Below, in pieces: positions 1 through 9,348 of a stretch of 64,000 nt of DNA (within the stretch, counting starts at the first letter, position 1; the number at the start of each line of letters is the position of its first letter). A program made the translations under genes and the position numbers. Below the pieces are notes generated by a model, which made no database searches, was not told where the DNA came from, and saw only the letters and a program-made list of their open reading frames with translations. Origin of the DNA: Acanthacorydalis orientalis (taxonomy: Eukaryota; Arthropoda; Insecta; Megaloptera; Corydalidae); assembly GCA_034766995.1 (NCBI GenBank), contig CM068313.1, positions 54,365,481-54,429,480 of the forward strand. The letters are read 5' to 3'.

Positions 1-601
1 ATAGGTGCTGTTAATGTGTCTCAGATAAGGAAATGTCCAGGAGTGAGGGGGGTGAGGTCATTCGGATCATTTGAAAGAGGTGATAAAGGTATAGAATTTA
101 AACATGATTCAATCTGAGTTAGTACTGTATAAAGTTCTTCGTATGTAAGTCGCGTATCCCCTATTACCCGCTTTAAATGATATTTTGCTGATTTTACAGC
201 ACTCTCCCACAACCCACCAAAATTAGGCGCATTCGGTGGTATGAAATGCCAATTAATTGCCAATACTGATATGAAATTTGCAATTTCATTTTGAAAATTC
301 TCACCGTTTAACACGTTATTTAATTCTATCATTTCATTGTTCACTCCGACAAAGTTAGTCCCGTTATCCGAGTAAATATTTTTGCAAAGACCGCGCCTAC
401 TGATAAATCGTTTTAAACAGTTCAAAAATGCCTCTGTCGATAGATCGATTGCAAGCTCGATATATACAGCTTTCGTAACCATACATATAAAAATGCAAAT
501 GTATGCCTTTATTTGAGTGCGAAAACGTCCTTTCTCTTTGATAAGAGAGGCCCCGCGTAATCGATGCCGCAGTTATAAAATGCGCGTGCTGGTGTCACGC
601 G
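1..601 (-). pseudogene. pol: BEL/Pao integrase, catalytic part (broken)
   Basis: The minus-strand reading carries the Pao integrase core: a G-I-D-Y-A-G block with the first Asp (about 560-575), S-D-N-G-T-N-F-V-G with the second Asp, and G-G-L-W-E-S-A-V-K with the Glu, followed by the conserved L-N-S-I-P-L-S-P / L-T-P-G-H-F tail. The open stretch 21-482 starts at an internal Met, not a true start. A one-base shift near 545-550 separates it from the upstream G-I-D-Y-A-G block, so it is a pseudogene. The protein runs off the left edge of the window. Its upstream half lies at 3491-6060; the interruption is an LTR provirus at 602-3486. The family assignment is firm; activity is excluded by the breaks. 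Confidence 0.88.
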
Positions 602-902
602 AATTATATTTCGAGATTGGCAATTTAAGTTTTTAAAAAGCTTAAACTGACTTGAAGACACAAGTCTAACGTCTGCTCACAACAGTTTACTAATTTAGAC
701 TTCTCTTTATTTGAATTTGCAAACGGTTTTTATAGTTTTTACAATAAGATTACAATACAGGAAATACGTTGTTCTTAATTTAGAACATGGCCTAATATAA
801 ACAGATTAGCTTAAACAATAACATGTTTTGTATATATTAAAGAGATTAGATAGTCTTATCAATAATGTGTTGGCGTTGTCTTCCGGATCTTGGTACGTAA
901 CT
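602..902 (-). repeat. Errantivirus-type 3' LTR
   Basis: It is a near-identical copy of the LTR at 2965-3486 apart from a later insertion there. Read on the minus strand it starts A-G-T-T-A-C and ends A-T-A-A-T-T, the usual style of errantivirus ends. The flanking bases CGCG (598-601) recur at 3487-3490 beyond the other LTR, giving a 4-bp target duplication that defines the provirus as 602-3486. Confidence 0.9.
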
Positions 903-915
903 CCTCCATCCTTTT
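903..915 (-). other. Polypurine tract of the env-only provirus
   Basis: Directly upstream of the 3' LTR on the minus strand is the purine run AAAAGGATGGAGG, in the position where plus-strand DNA synthesis is primed in LTR retroelements. It abuts the AGTTAC start of the LTR without a gap. Confidence 0.75.
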
Positions 916-952
916 AGAAATGAGTTCGTAGTTGCAGCGACTTATTTCTTAG

Positions 953-2767
953 CTAGATGATTATGTCGTTCGATTCTGGAATGTTGTCTTGTTGATTTTT
1001 TCTTCTTCTTTTAATTAGTGACTTTAAAAGGAAATACATGCATATGAAAGTCAATATCACGTAGAGTATTATCGTCCAAGCAAAGTGCACTGGCACATCA
1101 GTTATTTGATTAATTTTGTCTCTTTGTTCAACTAGATTATTTTGAATATTATTTAAACCTTGATAGTGTATTGGGTTAATTTTTAATAGTTCAAAATTTA
1201 TTTTATTATTGGTTTTGAGTTTATTTTCGATATTAATATTTGGTAATTCTATTAGTTTTAAATTTGTTTTTGATTTATGATAATTTCTAATGATTATATT
1301 ATTAATATGTATTTCACAATCTTTAGCTTCCAGAACATACGTTCCTTTGAGGGGAATGTTGTCTTTCAGGCGTTCACAATGTTGAACTGCTATTGTTACC
1401 TGGGGTGCGATTATCATCCATTCTCCAGTTTCTAATTTTTTTATTTTTGTCTCGTTTACTTCTAATGAATCTTGTTGACAATTATTATTAGTTGAGTACC
1501 TTAACATTTGTATCTCACAGAGATTATTATACTTGATGTGTTCAATATTAGTTTCATAGCATAGGTATTTTTTCTTAATTATTTGTTTGCATTTTGTTTC
1601 TGAATATACGTAATATCGCTCATTTAGGATTAGGTATTTGGATTGAGGTATGATTATTTTGTATTCGTTTTTTATAAACATAGGTAGGGGATATAATCGA
1701 TAATAATCGTAATTCTCGGTTTGCACTATCGGGACTTCTATTATAAAATTTACTTGATTATTGTTACTATAACTTTTGATCTTTATTATTCTTTCATACA
1801 GTAAGATATTTTCTAATATAGGGTCGAAAGGTAGTTTTGCGTGTTTTAAATAAGGTTTTATATTTTTAATTTCGTTCAGAAGTTCCTCAGGTTTTGCTAT
1901 TGAATCATGAAAAGTATTTAATTTTGAAAATGTTATCGCTATTTCTATTTTTTTCCAAAATGTCATATATTAATTGATATGTAGTCAGTATTTGCGACGA
2001 TACCATGTGTAGCTGTAGGTATTGGAAGTTGTCCATACTGCGTAATTTAATCGTCTGAATTATCAATTCTACCTGTTTGATTCTAGATTCGAGAGTGAAT
2101 TCATTATGCATTAATGCACTAGTTATATTCTTGAAATTTTGAATAGATTTTTGCATTAGTGTCGTTTGATCACTAGCTATTGTTTTTAATTTAATTTGAT
2201 TATCAGAGAGATCTTTAATTACCTTATTATATCTTTTAGCGTCTTCTTGGTCTAAATTTCGTGTTATTATTTTTATGATTGAACCTAAGGGATCTGCAAT
2301 TCCTCTTTTAGTTCTTTTATTTGAAAAAGGATTTATTTGATTTATCTGAGAGGTTATTTTATTATCTAGAACTGAGATAAGATTGAATATGTTGTAGAAT
2401 TCATTTTTGTATTGTGTGTAGTTTTGTGTTGTACTGTAATACGATTTGTTTTTTGTTTTATTGTTTGAAACTGATTGATTATACTAGTTATATCGAAGAT
2501 TTGTATAAATAACCAATAGTCTACGATATTTTGTGCATTTCCTAGTTTTAGAGGTAAAAGGCCAGGATTGTTATTGATTTTGTGAAATATTGTTTGTTCA
2601 GGTTCCGTTCGTGCATGGCTGATCAATATTAAATACAGTATGTAGATTGATTTCATTTCTTTTTCTTTGTTGACCCTTATGACTAATCGTTTAAAGGAGT
2701 GGCGATTTGTGTCCAGTCTCCAACGTAGTTTTTTGCGAGTTGAATTGGTTCTGTAGGCTGCGGTCAA
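953..2767 (-). pseudogene. env: Errantivirus envelope glycoprotein (frameshifted)
   Basis: This is a class I-like fusion glycoprotein of the insect errantivirus/baculovirus-F group, which would act in membrane fusion. Visible parts in order: a basic N-terminal stretch, a hydrophobic signal peptide beginning at a Met near 2656 (MKSIYILYLILIS), an R-T-K-R furin-type site at 2304-2315 followed by a G-I-A-D-P-L-G-S fusion-peptide-like start, a heptad-rich helix region near 1950-2250, a Cys-containing ectodomain, and a C-terminal membrane segment (about 1020-1090) with a K-R-R-R-K cytoplasmic tail. At least two frameshifts break it, near 2445 in an A-rich run and near 1905-1965. It fills almost the whole interior of the provirus; no gag or pol lies between the LTRs. 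Confidence 0.87.
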
Positions 2768-2948
2768 ATTTGTACTGCTTCCCAGGAATGTCTTCGATCT
2801 CTGGTTCTGTAGTGGTCTTGTTGAAAATGTGTTCTCGAAGATGCACTACCGAACTTTGTTCTTTTAGAATTTCACTGAATTAATTATAAAAATAAAAACG
2901 TTAGAATTCGCGATTTTTGTCGAATTTTGAGTTTAACGCTTCAGCAAA
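2768..2948 (-). other. Provirus leader / pol-tail-like segment
   Basis: About 180 bases separate the primer site from the env frame. The first part is A/T-rich leader. The rest can be read open in a second frame (about 2690-2860) ending in a stop shortly before the env signal peptide, which could be the tail of pol or of a spliced leader exon. I cannot tell which without a full-length relative. Confidence 0.4.
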
Positions 2949-2965
2949 TCCTACCGACTGCGCCA
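2949..2965 (-). other. Primer binding site, tRNA-Ser type
   Basis: The minus strand reads TGGCGCAGTCGGTAGGAT immediately after the 5' LTR. From memory this matches the 3' end of insect tRNA-Ser, the primer used by 17.6/297/Tom-type errantiviruses. Its position next to the LTR and its 18-base match support a genuine site. Confidence 0.8.
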
Positions 2966-3486
2966 ATTATATTTCGAGATTGGCAATTTAAGTTTTTAAA
3001 AAGCTTAAACTGACTTGAAGACACGTCTAACGTCTGCTCACAACAGTTTACTAATTTAGACTTCTCTTTATTTGTAAAAAAATAAATAAAATAAAATAAA
3101 AATGAATTTTATTGTTCATAAAAATTATACAGGGCCGGGTTTGTCCTTATGTTATATGGCGTTTGTGCGGTGCCCTTACCTTTTCGGTATTTATCCGCAT
3201 TTGTGGTGTGTGGATTGTGTGTGGTGTTTGTGATTTTTATGAATGTCTCATGCTTGGGTTCCGGGAAAAATTTTCAAAAAACCGTGATCTTTATTTGAAT
3301 TTGCAAAAGGTTTTTATAGTTTTTACAATAAGATTACAATACAGGAAATACGTTGTTCTTAATTTAGAACATGTCCTAATATAAACAGATTAGCTTAAAC
3401 AATAACATGTTTTGTATATATTAAAGAGATTAGATAATCTTATCAATAATGTGTTGGCGTTGTCTTCCGGATCTTGGTACGTAACT
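2965..3486 (-). repeat. Errantivirus-type 5' LTR, interrupted
   Basis: It is the same LTR as 602-902, minus orientation, starting AGTTAC at 3486 and ending ATAATT at 2965. A 213-base insertion at 3075-3287 makes it longer. Apart from that the two LTRs differ at only a few positions, which points to a fairly recent integration. CGCG at 3487-3490 completes the 4-bp target duplication. Confidence 0.9.
3075..3287 (-). mobile_element. Short retroposon (LINE 3' end or SINE) inside an LTR
   Basis: This block is absent from the sister LTR and is flanked by a 10-bp duplication (TCTTTATTTG at 3065-3074 and 3288-3297). Read on the minus strand it ends with an AATAAA-like motif and a T/A-rich simple tail, as for a 5'-truncated non-LTR retroposon. 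The plus-strand ORF over it is not convincing as a gene. Confidence 0.65.
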
Positions 3487-3490
3487 CGCG

Positions 3491-4484
3491 GACAGCAGAT
3501 CAATCTCCCATCACGTAATTAGATTCAACGGGTTGTACCTTAAGACACGTGATACATTCTCTTATAGTCTTTTTGACAATATTTTTTCCTGTTAGTGGCC
3601 AATACATTGTACGAAGAGATGTAAATACAGTTTGACAACCGGCGTGTAATAATCGTTCATGTTCATGTTGTATAAGTAACCGTGTGAATTTGTGCTTTGA
3701 TGTAAGAACAATCGGATGTTTTTGATCAAAAATTTGTGCGATAATAGAAAGAATTGTACGTGTAGTTATTTTCGCGAGTCAGTGCCATTTACGCGATATT
3801 TCAAAATATCAGTTTTAGGATCCGACATTAATCCTAAAGTTTTCAGATCCTTTTCGCCGTGAATAGGAATATCTTTATTATTTTTCTTACCACTCTCTTG
3901 AATTATTCGAGGATCGTTCGATGCCCATTTTCGTAACTCTAATCCAGTGGCTCCTAGAATCGAGCTCAATTCCGTTTTTAATTGTTTGGCTGCTTCAACG
4001 GTGTGAGCGCCTGATAATAAATCATCGGCGTAAAAATCGTGCATAATTACTTTGCTAGCCAACGGGTACTTATCTTTACACTGTAGTCCAATTTTATGTA
4101 AGCATCTTGTTGCTAAAAAAGGTGCTGATGATGTGCCGTATGTTACGGTGTTTAATTCATAAACCTTTACAGGAGTATTATTATCAGTGCGCCATAAAAT
4201 TCTTTGCATTGCTCTCATTCGGTTTTATTTTTATCTGCCTATACATTTTTTGCTATGTCGCCTGATATGACGTAAAGATACAAGCGAAAACGTAACAAAA
4301 TAAATAAAAGTTCATCTTGAACTGGAGTTCCAATGTGTTGTGCTTCATTTAAAGATACACCTGTCGTTGTTTTTGCAGATCCATCAAAAACGACTCGTAC
4401 TTTTGTAGTAGTGCTATTCTCTTTTGTAACGGCGTGATGAAGTATATAACAATGTGGCACAGTATCATCACACATTGCCGGTAA
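3491..4484 (-). pseudogene. pol: BEL/Pao reverse transcriptase joined to integrase zinc domain
   Basis: Two Pao RT segments are visible: 4239-4475 (H-H-A-V-T-K-E ... R-V-V-F-D-G-S-A-K-T) and 3766-4218, with the catalytic Y-A-D-D box at 4021-4032. After a one-base shift near 3766 the frame continues through the usual end of RT (I-L-S-I-I-A-Q-I-F-D) and passes straight into the integrase H2C2 zinc domain (H-E-H-E-R-L-L-H-A-G ... C-I-T-C, about 3530-3690). The RNase H domain that normally lies between is missing. The reading then meets the provirus at 3486 and resumes at 601. Upstream it continues across the mariner at 4487-5804. Confidence 0.88.
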
Positions 4485-4486
4485 TA

Positions 4487-5804
4487 CGAGGTGTGGTCAA
4501 AAAGTAACGAGAATTATTTTTTTTCTCAAAAACTATTCATTTATTCTTTAATTTCGAATTTGTCCCCTTCAAAGTAATCCCCCCCTGACATGATACATTT
4601 TTGCCAACGCTTTTTCTAGTCGTCGAAGCACTTTTCAAACTCACTTTTTAATATAGCTCTTAGCTCCTTCAGCGATTCCTCTTTTATCTCATCAATGGTA
4701 TCAAAACGTCGTCCTTTCAATATTTTTTTCAACCTTGGGAACAAAAAAAAGTCACAGGGTGCCATGTCCGGTGAATATGGTGCCTGAGGTATCACAATAG
4801 TATTATTTTTTGCTAAAAATTCACGCACAACTAACGAGGTGTGAGAGGGAGCGTTATCGTAATGCAGTTTCCACGAATTGTTTTGCCACAATACCGGTCG
4901 TTTTCGTCGAATTGCTTCGCGTAAACGGCGCATAACTTCCAAGTAGTATTCTTTATTGGCAGTGCGACCTTCTGGTAGGAATTCATGATGCGCTATGCCC
5001 TTCGAATAAAAAAAAAAACAGAAGAACCTTCATTTTTGATCGAACTTGACGAATTTTTTTCGATCTTGGCTCACCAGGCAGCTTCCATTGCGATGATTGT
5101 GCCTTGGTTTCAACGTCATACCCATAAACCCATGTTTCGTCACCAGATATGATGCAGTTCATAAATTCTGGATCGTTATTGGCTTTATTGAGCAATTCTT
5201 CGGAGACATCTACTCGATGTTGTTTTTGATCAAAATTCAACAATTTTGGGACGAATTTAGCTGCCACACGTGTCATGCCTAAAACGTCAGTGAAAATTGC
5301 TTGACATGATCCATATGATATACCAATATCATCGGCGACTTCTCTGATAGAGATTCGTCGATCTTTTAAAATCATTTGCTTAACTTCCTCGACGTTATCC
5401 TCATTAATTGAAGTGTTAGGGCGCCCAGAACGATCATCATGTTCGACGCTTTCACGACCGTCTGAAAAACGTTTATACCACTCATAAATTCTTGGTTTAC
5501 TCATAGTAGAGTCACCATAGGCCTTTCTTAACATTTCACACACTTTGTTGCACTTTATTTCATTTTTTACGCAAAACTTAATACAAATTCTTTGATCCAT
5601 TTTTTTTAATGAACAAAAATCGCCGAGCTCAAAAAACATGTCTTACCTTAGCGGCTGCCACTTAAAAAGTAAACAATGAAAACAGCTGAAAATTTTTTTA
5701 TACTTTAGGGACATGTGTACCAACATAATAAAAAAAAATTTAGACAAACGGACTCTTCAAACCCGCGAAATTTAAAAATCTCGTTACTTTTTGATCACAC
5801 CTCG
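4487..5804 (-). mobile_element. Mariner element with TIRs and TA duplication
   Basis: It is 1318 bp long, with terminal inverted repeats of about 27 bp (CGAGGTGTGG... at both ends, one mismatch) and TA target duplications at 4485-4486 and 5805-5806. It sits inside the Pao pol reading, which joins cleanly once the element is removed. Confidence 0.95.
4541..5600 (-). pseudogene. Mariner transposase (one frameshift)
   Basis: This is a cut-and-paste transposase of the DD34D mariner type. The N-terminal paired helix-turn-helix region is present (R-I-Y-E-W-Y-K-R-F, W-x-x-R-F style, then G-R-P). The catalytic residues are visible: S-G-D-E-T-W for the first Asp, H-Y-D-N-A-P-S-H for the second, and S-P-D-M-A-P-C-D-F-F-L-F-P 34 residues later for the third. 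I take the start at the Met at 5600 (M-D-Q-R-I-C), typical for the family, rather than the upstream Met at 5639. A one-base indel in the 11-base homopolymer near 5008-5019 splits the frame; otherwise it is open and about 350 codons long, close to normal. Confidence 0.93.
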
Positions 5805-5806
5805 TA

Positions 5807-6060
5807 CCTCACTCATATCACCAAGTTCTTCATATTCATTCATAGATGCCACATACCGTTTCTTTAACAATAGATCCCTTTCTAATTTTTTCTCTAATGC
5901 AATAAATCTTTTATATGCCATATGTATTGACAATCCAAGTAGTGCGAGCTCTTCCTCCTTGAATGGAATACTCACAATAAAACGCCCATTTTCATCGCGT
6001 GTAGTGTTTTCTTTAAAATGTAATTCAACTGGATCGTCTTTTACCAACTGTGATTTCTGA
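5807..6060 (-). pseudogene. pol: BEL/Pao pol, segment before the reverse transcriptase
   Basis: The minus strand encodes R-D-E-N-G-R-F-I-V-S-I-P-F-K ... L-G-L-S-I-H-M-A-Y-K-R-F, the conserved linker that precedes the Pao reverse transcriptase, ending E-E-L-G-D-M-S-E at the mariner insertion. It continues into 4484 on the other side. Upstream, near 6060, Pao homology stops. Confidence 0.85.
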
Positions 6061-6271
6061 TTCGCGAATTATTAGAATTTTCATATTGGATATATTGAAT
6101 TTCCATAAAAGCAGTAATGTTTTCCAGATTTAAAATTGTGTTTCCGATAACAGCCAGACAACATTTGCTCCGATAACAGCCAGAATCTGCATATTCTCTT
6201 TCGATGCTATCTCGAATACATCATTTCGACAATGTATCGTCGCGCTGTCGTGCTCATATCCGGGAAAAGTT
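6061..6271 (-). repeat. LTR-like dispersed repeat fragment
   Basis: The tract containing AACAGCCAGAATCTGCATAT and ATCCGGGAAAAGTTT recurs at 33040-33215 and at 58700-58850. The last lies inside a complete BEL-type LTR (58401-59132), so this is best read as a fragment of a related LTR joining the Pao and gag relics. Confidence 0.55.
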
Positions 6272-6733
6272 TTAAGAAACCCGGATGTCGTACAGGAAGG
6301 TGATACTTTCTTCGATTTGTTTTATTCTATCGATTAATTCAGCAGGATTAGTACATTGATATCGTGTCGCGTTTATCAGTTCGTTAGTACAAGTTTCGAT
6401 TCTTTGAATAATATTTATTATTGGTTCATTAGCAAGTTGTTTGCCATTACGAAGTTCCAATTCTAATTGAGATGTGTTTATTCTCTCCGTAACTAGAAAT
6501 AAGAAAATCTTTTAATTACTGTTATATATCAAAGGAGTAGTTAACGATCGTATATCTAGCTTTTCCAACTACACAGTGAACTATATATTTTAATAAGGTA
6601 GATTGTAAAGAAGAATGGTTTAATTCAAAAGCAGTATCACAATCTTTTATTAATGGATATAAATTTTGTTTTTCACCATCAAAAGTAGATACAAATTTGA
6701 TTGTAGTATCAAATGATAATTTAGATGTTGCCA
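6272..6733 (-). pseudogene. gag: Gypsy/errantivirus-type gag, N-terminal part
   Basis: Two open pieces (6522-6821 and 6272-6460) read as a capsid precursor. I put the start at the internal Met near 6733 (M-A-T-S-K-L-S-F), because the residues before it look like leader. F-D-G-E-K-Q-N-L-Y-P-L-I-K-D-C-D-T-A-F-E-L is the style of gypsy-family gag. A frame break lies near 6465-6520 and the protein is cut at 6271. A primer site lies upstream at 7171-7187. Confidence 0.6.
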
Positions 6734-7170
6734 TAATAATGATATAAATACACAAAACAAAATATATAAATGAAATACAAAATGATGATGCGTTGATAAA
6801 AATGAAATGAATTGAGTTCAAGAGGTAACAGCTTACAATAATATGGTAAACGTGATTATTTGGATTATGTTCGTATGATGTCTTGAAGAAGATGTCAGCT
6901 CGAACTAGTAAAGAACAATGAATGTTACCCAGTTGAACAGTGACATTAGTTTCTTAGTAGGCGTTGTCGATTTGAACTGATATAGAACAGCGAATGTTGC
7001 TCAGTTTAACAGCGACAGTAGTTTTCAGACCAGCAGATATTGGATCTTCCAAGTTTAAATGATGAAAATCAACCGTTGTAGTACTTGCTTCAGCAGTTAT
7101 TTTCCCACGTTGTTTTTACCGTTGGATAACTTGCTTAAGACCGATTTATTCGTACACGTTGTTTGGAAAT
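6734..7170 (-). other. Leader of a gypsy-type element with a degenerate repeat
   Basis: This is non-coding sequence between primer site and gag. A unit of about 75 bases containing AACAGTGACATTAGTTT and AACAGCGACAGTAGTTTT occurs twice (about 6890-7030). Nothing else is recognisable. Confidence 0.45.
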
Positions 7171-7187
7171 GATCCCACTTCTGATAC
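7171..7187 (-). other. Primer binding site, tRNA-Leu-like
   Basis: The minus strand reads TATCAGAAGTGGGATC, close to the complement of an insect tRNA-Leu 3' end (from memory). It lies upstream of the gag-like frame in the right orientation. The first bases do not show a perfect TGG, so the exact LTR edge is uncertain. Confidence 0.55.
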
Positions 7188-7432
7188 TAAAATTTTATTT
7201 TATGATTTTTGATATTTTATAACACGAATTCTGTAGGTCTTGAAAACTTCACTTATCCAATGTAGGATTTCAGGCAATCGTGGAAAATTTTGTATAAAGT
7301 TGTGATGAGTTTCCCAGATTTCGATAACGTGATACATCCACCGACATTCTCCGCGTATACATCCACCGACTTCTGAACCATGGGTCAAAATGCCAAATAA
7401 ACGTTTCCAATCAAATAAATTAATATTTCCTG
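7188..7432 (-). repeat. Partial 5' LTR next to the tRNA-Leu-like primer site
   Basis: By position this should be the U5/R part of an LTR. A direct repeat of GTCGGTGGATGTAT occurs at about 7327-7372. It is cut at 7432 by R2-type LINE sequence; the second LTR is not in the window. Confidence 0.4.
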
Positions 7433-8197
7433 ATGTTTCTTTACCCTCCCCGTCTCTTTGCTAGACGCAACACTTCATTTAAGACAAACACATTCGAGCC
7501 TGTACTCCCCCTGGAACAGAACCCCTTTTGTCTTAGACACAGTTCTACTTTCCCCCTCAACCTTGCGTCTAGCAGTGCGGAGAAGACTCGACTAACTATT
7601 GAGGAGATAGTAAGGGGTCTCCAATTGCGAGCCTCCGTAGCGTCCCTATCCCCCTTGGGGATTAGGCATGTCCTGTTCTCTTTCCAGCTTACTGGGTGGA
7701 CCGTATATGCGGCCACCAGGTTGAACAGGACACTTATTATCCGTGGCACTCCGGTTTTAGTGAGTGTACTGGTCACCACCCAGTCCGGCCCCGGTGCACT
7801 GTTGCCCTTGCGGCTGTTGAGGTGTCGCTCGACCTCGTCTTCCGTGAATTCCGGGAAGATCATCTCAGGTGGCGCCGGAGCGCATCGCCCTGAGGAGAAA
7901 AGGTGTTCTACGTTATCGACGCCGGACGTGCCCCATAGCTCGTTGTATATCGTCCGGACATCTCTGACGCATGGTACGGTCGGCCTGTGTAGCGGGATCC
8001 TGCCGTTCTCGTCAACCTCTCCCTTGCAGATCTTGTCTGCTAGCTCCTTTGGTGATTTCTTGTAGAGCTCTTGGCAGATTGCGTAACGGTATTGCCTATG
8101 TCTGCCCCTGTTACGTACGACCCGTCTACGAGCTCCCCGATCCGCGCCGTTCGCAAGACCCTCGGTATTCACATTGGTGAGGTTCTTCAGGTCGACA
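7433..8197 (-). pseudogene. R2-type LINE fragment, start of reverse transcriptase
   Basis: The open frame 7441-8190 matches the middle of the larger copy at 9850-10740: F-P-E-F-T-E-D-E-V-E-R, N-W-R-P-L-T-I-S-S-I-V-S-R and K-G-F-C-S-R-G-S-T-G. It is cut at both ends: after L-R-L-A-K-R-R-G-G at 7433, and upstream at the 3' end of the next copy (8198). It carries private changes relative to the other copies. Confidence 0.85.
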
Positions 8198-8289
8198 TCG
8201 ACATTGTTAATACAAGTTGCCCACTCTAGTCTGTCTGCTTTGGTATGAGATACTTGTCTCGTCTTATCATTCTTCCCCAATACGCATGG

Positions 8290-9175
8290 GGTAATAGCTC
8301 ATGCGTAATAGGGTTCCATTTAACTGGTAGGATTGTCCAAGAATCGATTGGCTAGTTCGATCGAGGACCTCAGCGCACAGAGTGCGATGGTCTTAAGGTT
8401 GGGCTTTGAGATGCCCAAATCCTTTAGGATCTGTCTTGTCCTCCAAGGTAGTGCGCCCCGCGAACCAACAATCGCCGGGACTACACTCCCCTCCTCGACG
8501 CTTAGCTCTGCCGCTAGGTAGGGGAGTAGCGAGTTATACTTTCGTAGTTTCTCTTCCCTCGCTCGTTGGAGACTGGCTCGTCGCAGACAACGAGATCCGG
8601 CTTTAAACAGCCCCCTTCGAACCTATAGGAAGGTTCCCGCTGAACTTGGTGTTCCAGCATCGCAGTGAAGCACTCCTGAAGTATCGTGACAATCTCGTCG
8701 TGTCGACGTATGACACAATCATGGAACTGGCTGCATCCACCTAGAACGTGCCCTAGGGTTTCCATACTCTCACCGCAGTGCCTGCATTTGGGGGAGGGGG
8801 ACCCTTTTATCGTATCGTCGCTTGACTATTCTCGTACCGGTGGTGTTCGACCGTAGTCGCAGTGCGTCAATAAAGCGACTAGATTTTAATAGGTTCGGTC
8901 CTCTTAGCCAGCAATTACCTATTGGGTCATTCTTAAAGGAAGAAACTCCCACGCCCTGAGATCTACAATTCGCCCAAGCGTTATGCTCCTCCCAGCGAAG
9001 GCGAACCTTTGCTTTCCGGAGCTCAGACAGGTCAGCAAGCGGCCACCGAAGACCAATCTCTCCGGCTACTCGGCCCGCCTCCCTATCCAGTCCGCTCAGG
9101 TCGAAGAGCTCATCAATGACAGGGTCTCGTTCCTCCAACAACCTAAAGTAATGCCCTAAGACTGCTGTTCGGATC
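8290..9175 (-). pseudogene. R2-type endonuclease domain
   Basis: Minus-strand pieces 8770-9141 and 8514-8765 read through the C-terminal part of R2-type proteins. They show a zinc knuckle-like C-R-H-C-G-E-S-M-E-T-L-G-H-V-L-G-G-C with a downstream H, then R-R-H-D-E-I, then C-L-K-P-D-L-V-V-C-D, the K-P-D part of the restriction-like endonuclease. In this copy the segment after V-C-D is deleted by about 50 bases relative to the copy at 14684-14992, which removes the V-D-V-S-V-R-F-E part of the active site. Frames also shift near 8765-8800. Confidence 0.8.
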
Positions 9176-9348
9176 CTATTTGCGATTCATGGGAGCCCCA
9201 GTCCTCCGTCCCGTCGCGCCGCATACAGCAGTCCGTTTGCTGTTTGCGCGGGCAAATAGAAAATGCCTCGGACGATCCCTCTAAGGTCTTGGTCTAACGA
9301 CTCCAGTACTGTTTTGGGCGGGTGGTCCAGCGTTAGTATATAGAGGAA

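Noticed and set aside
2949..2965. tRNA-Ser gene
   Set aside because: Only the 3'-end complement is present next to an LTR; it is a primer site, not a tRNA gene.
3112..3384. 90-codon plus-strand ORF over the retroposon and LTR
   Set aside because: It crosses an insertion boundary and the LTR edge, so it cannot be an ancestral gene.
5097..5282. Plus-strand ORF in the mariner
   Set aside because: Antisense of the transposase.
8198..8290. Extra N-terminal residues on the 279-codon R2-type ORF
   Set aside because: They come from the 3' untranslated end of the neighbouring copy read through a junction.
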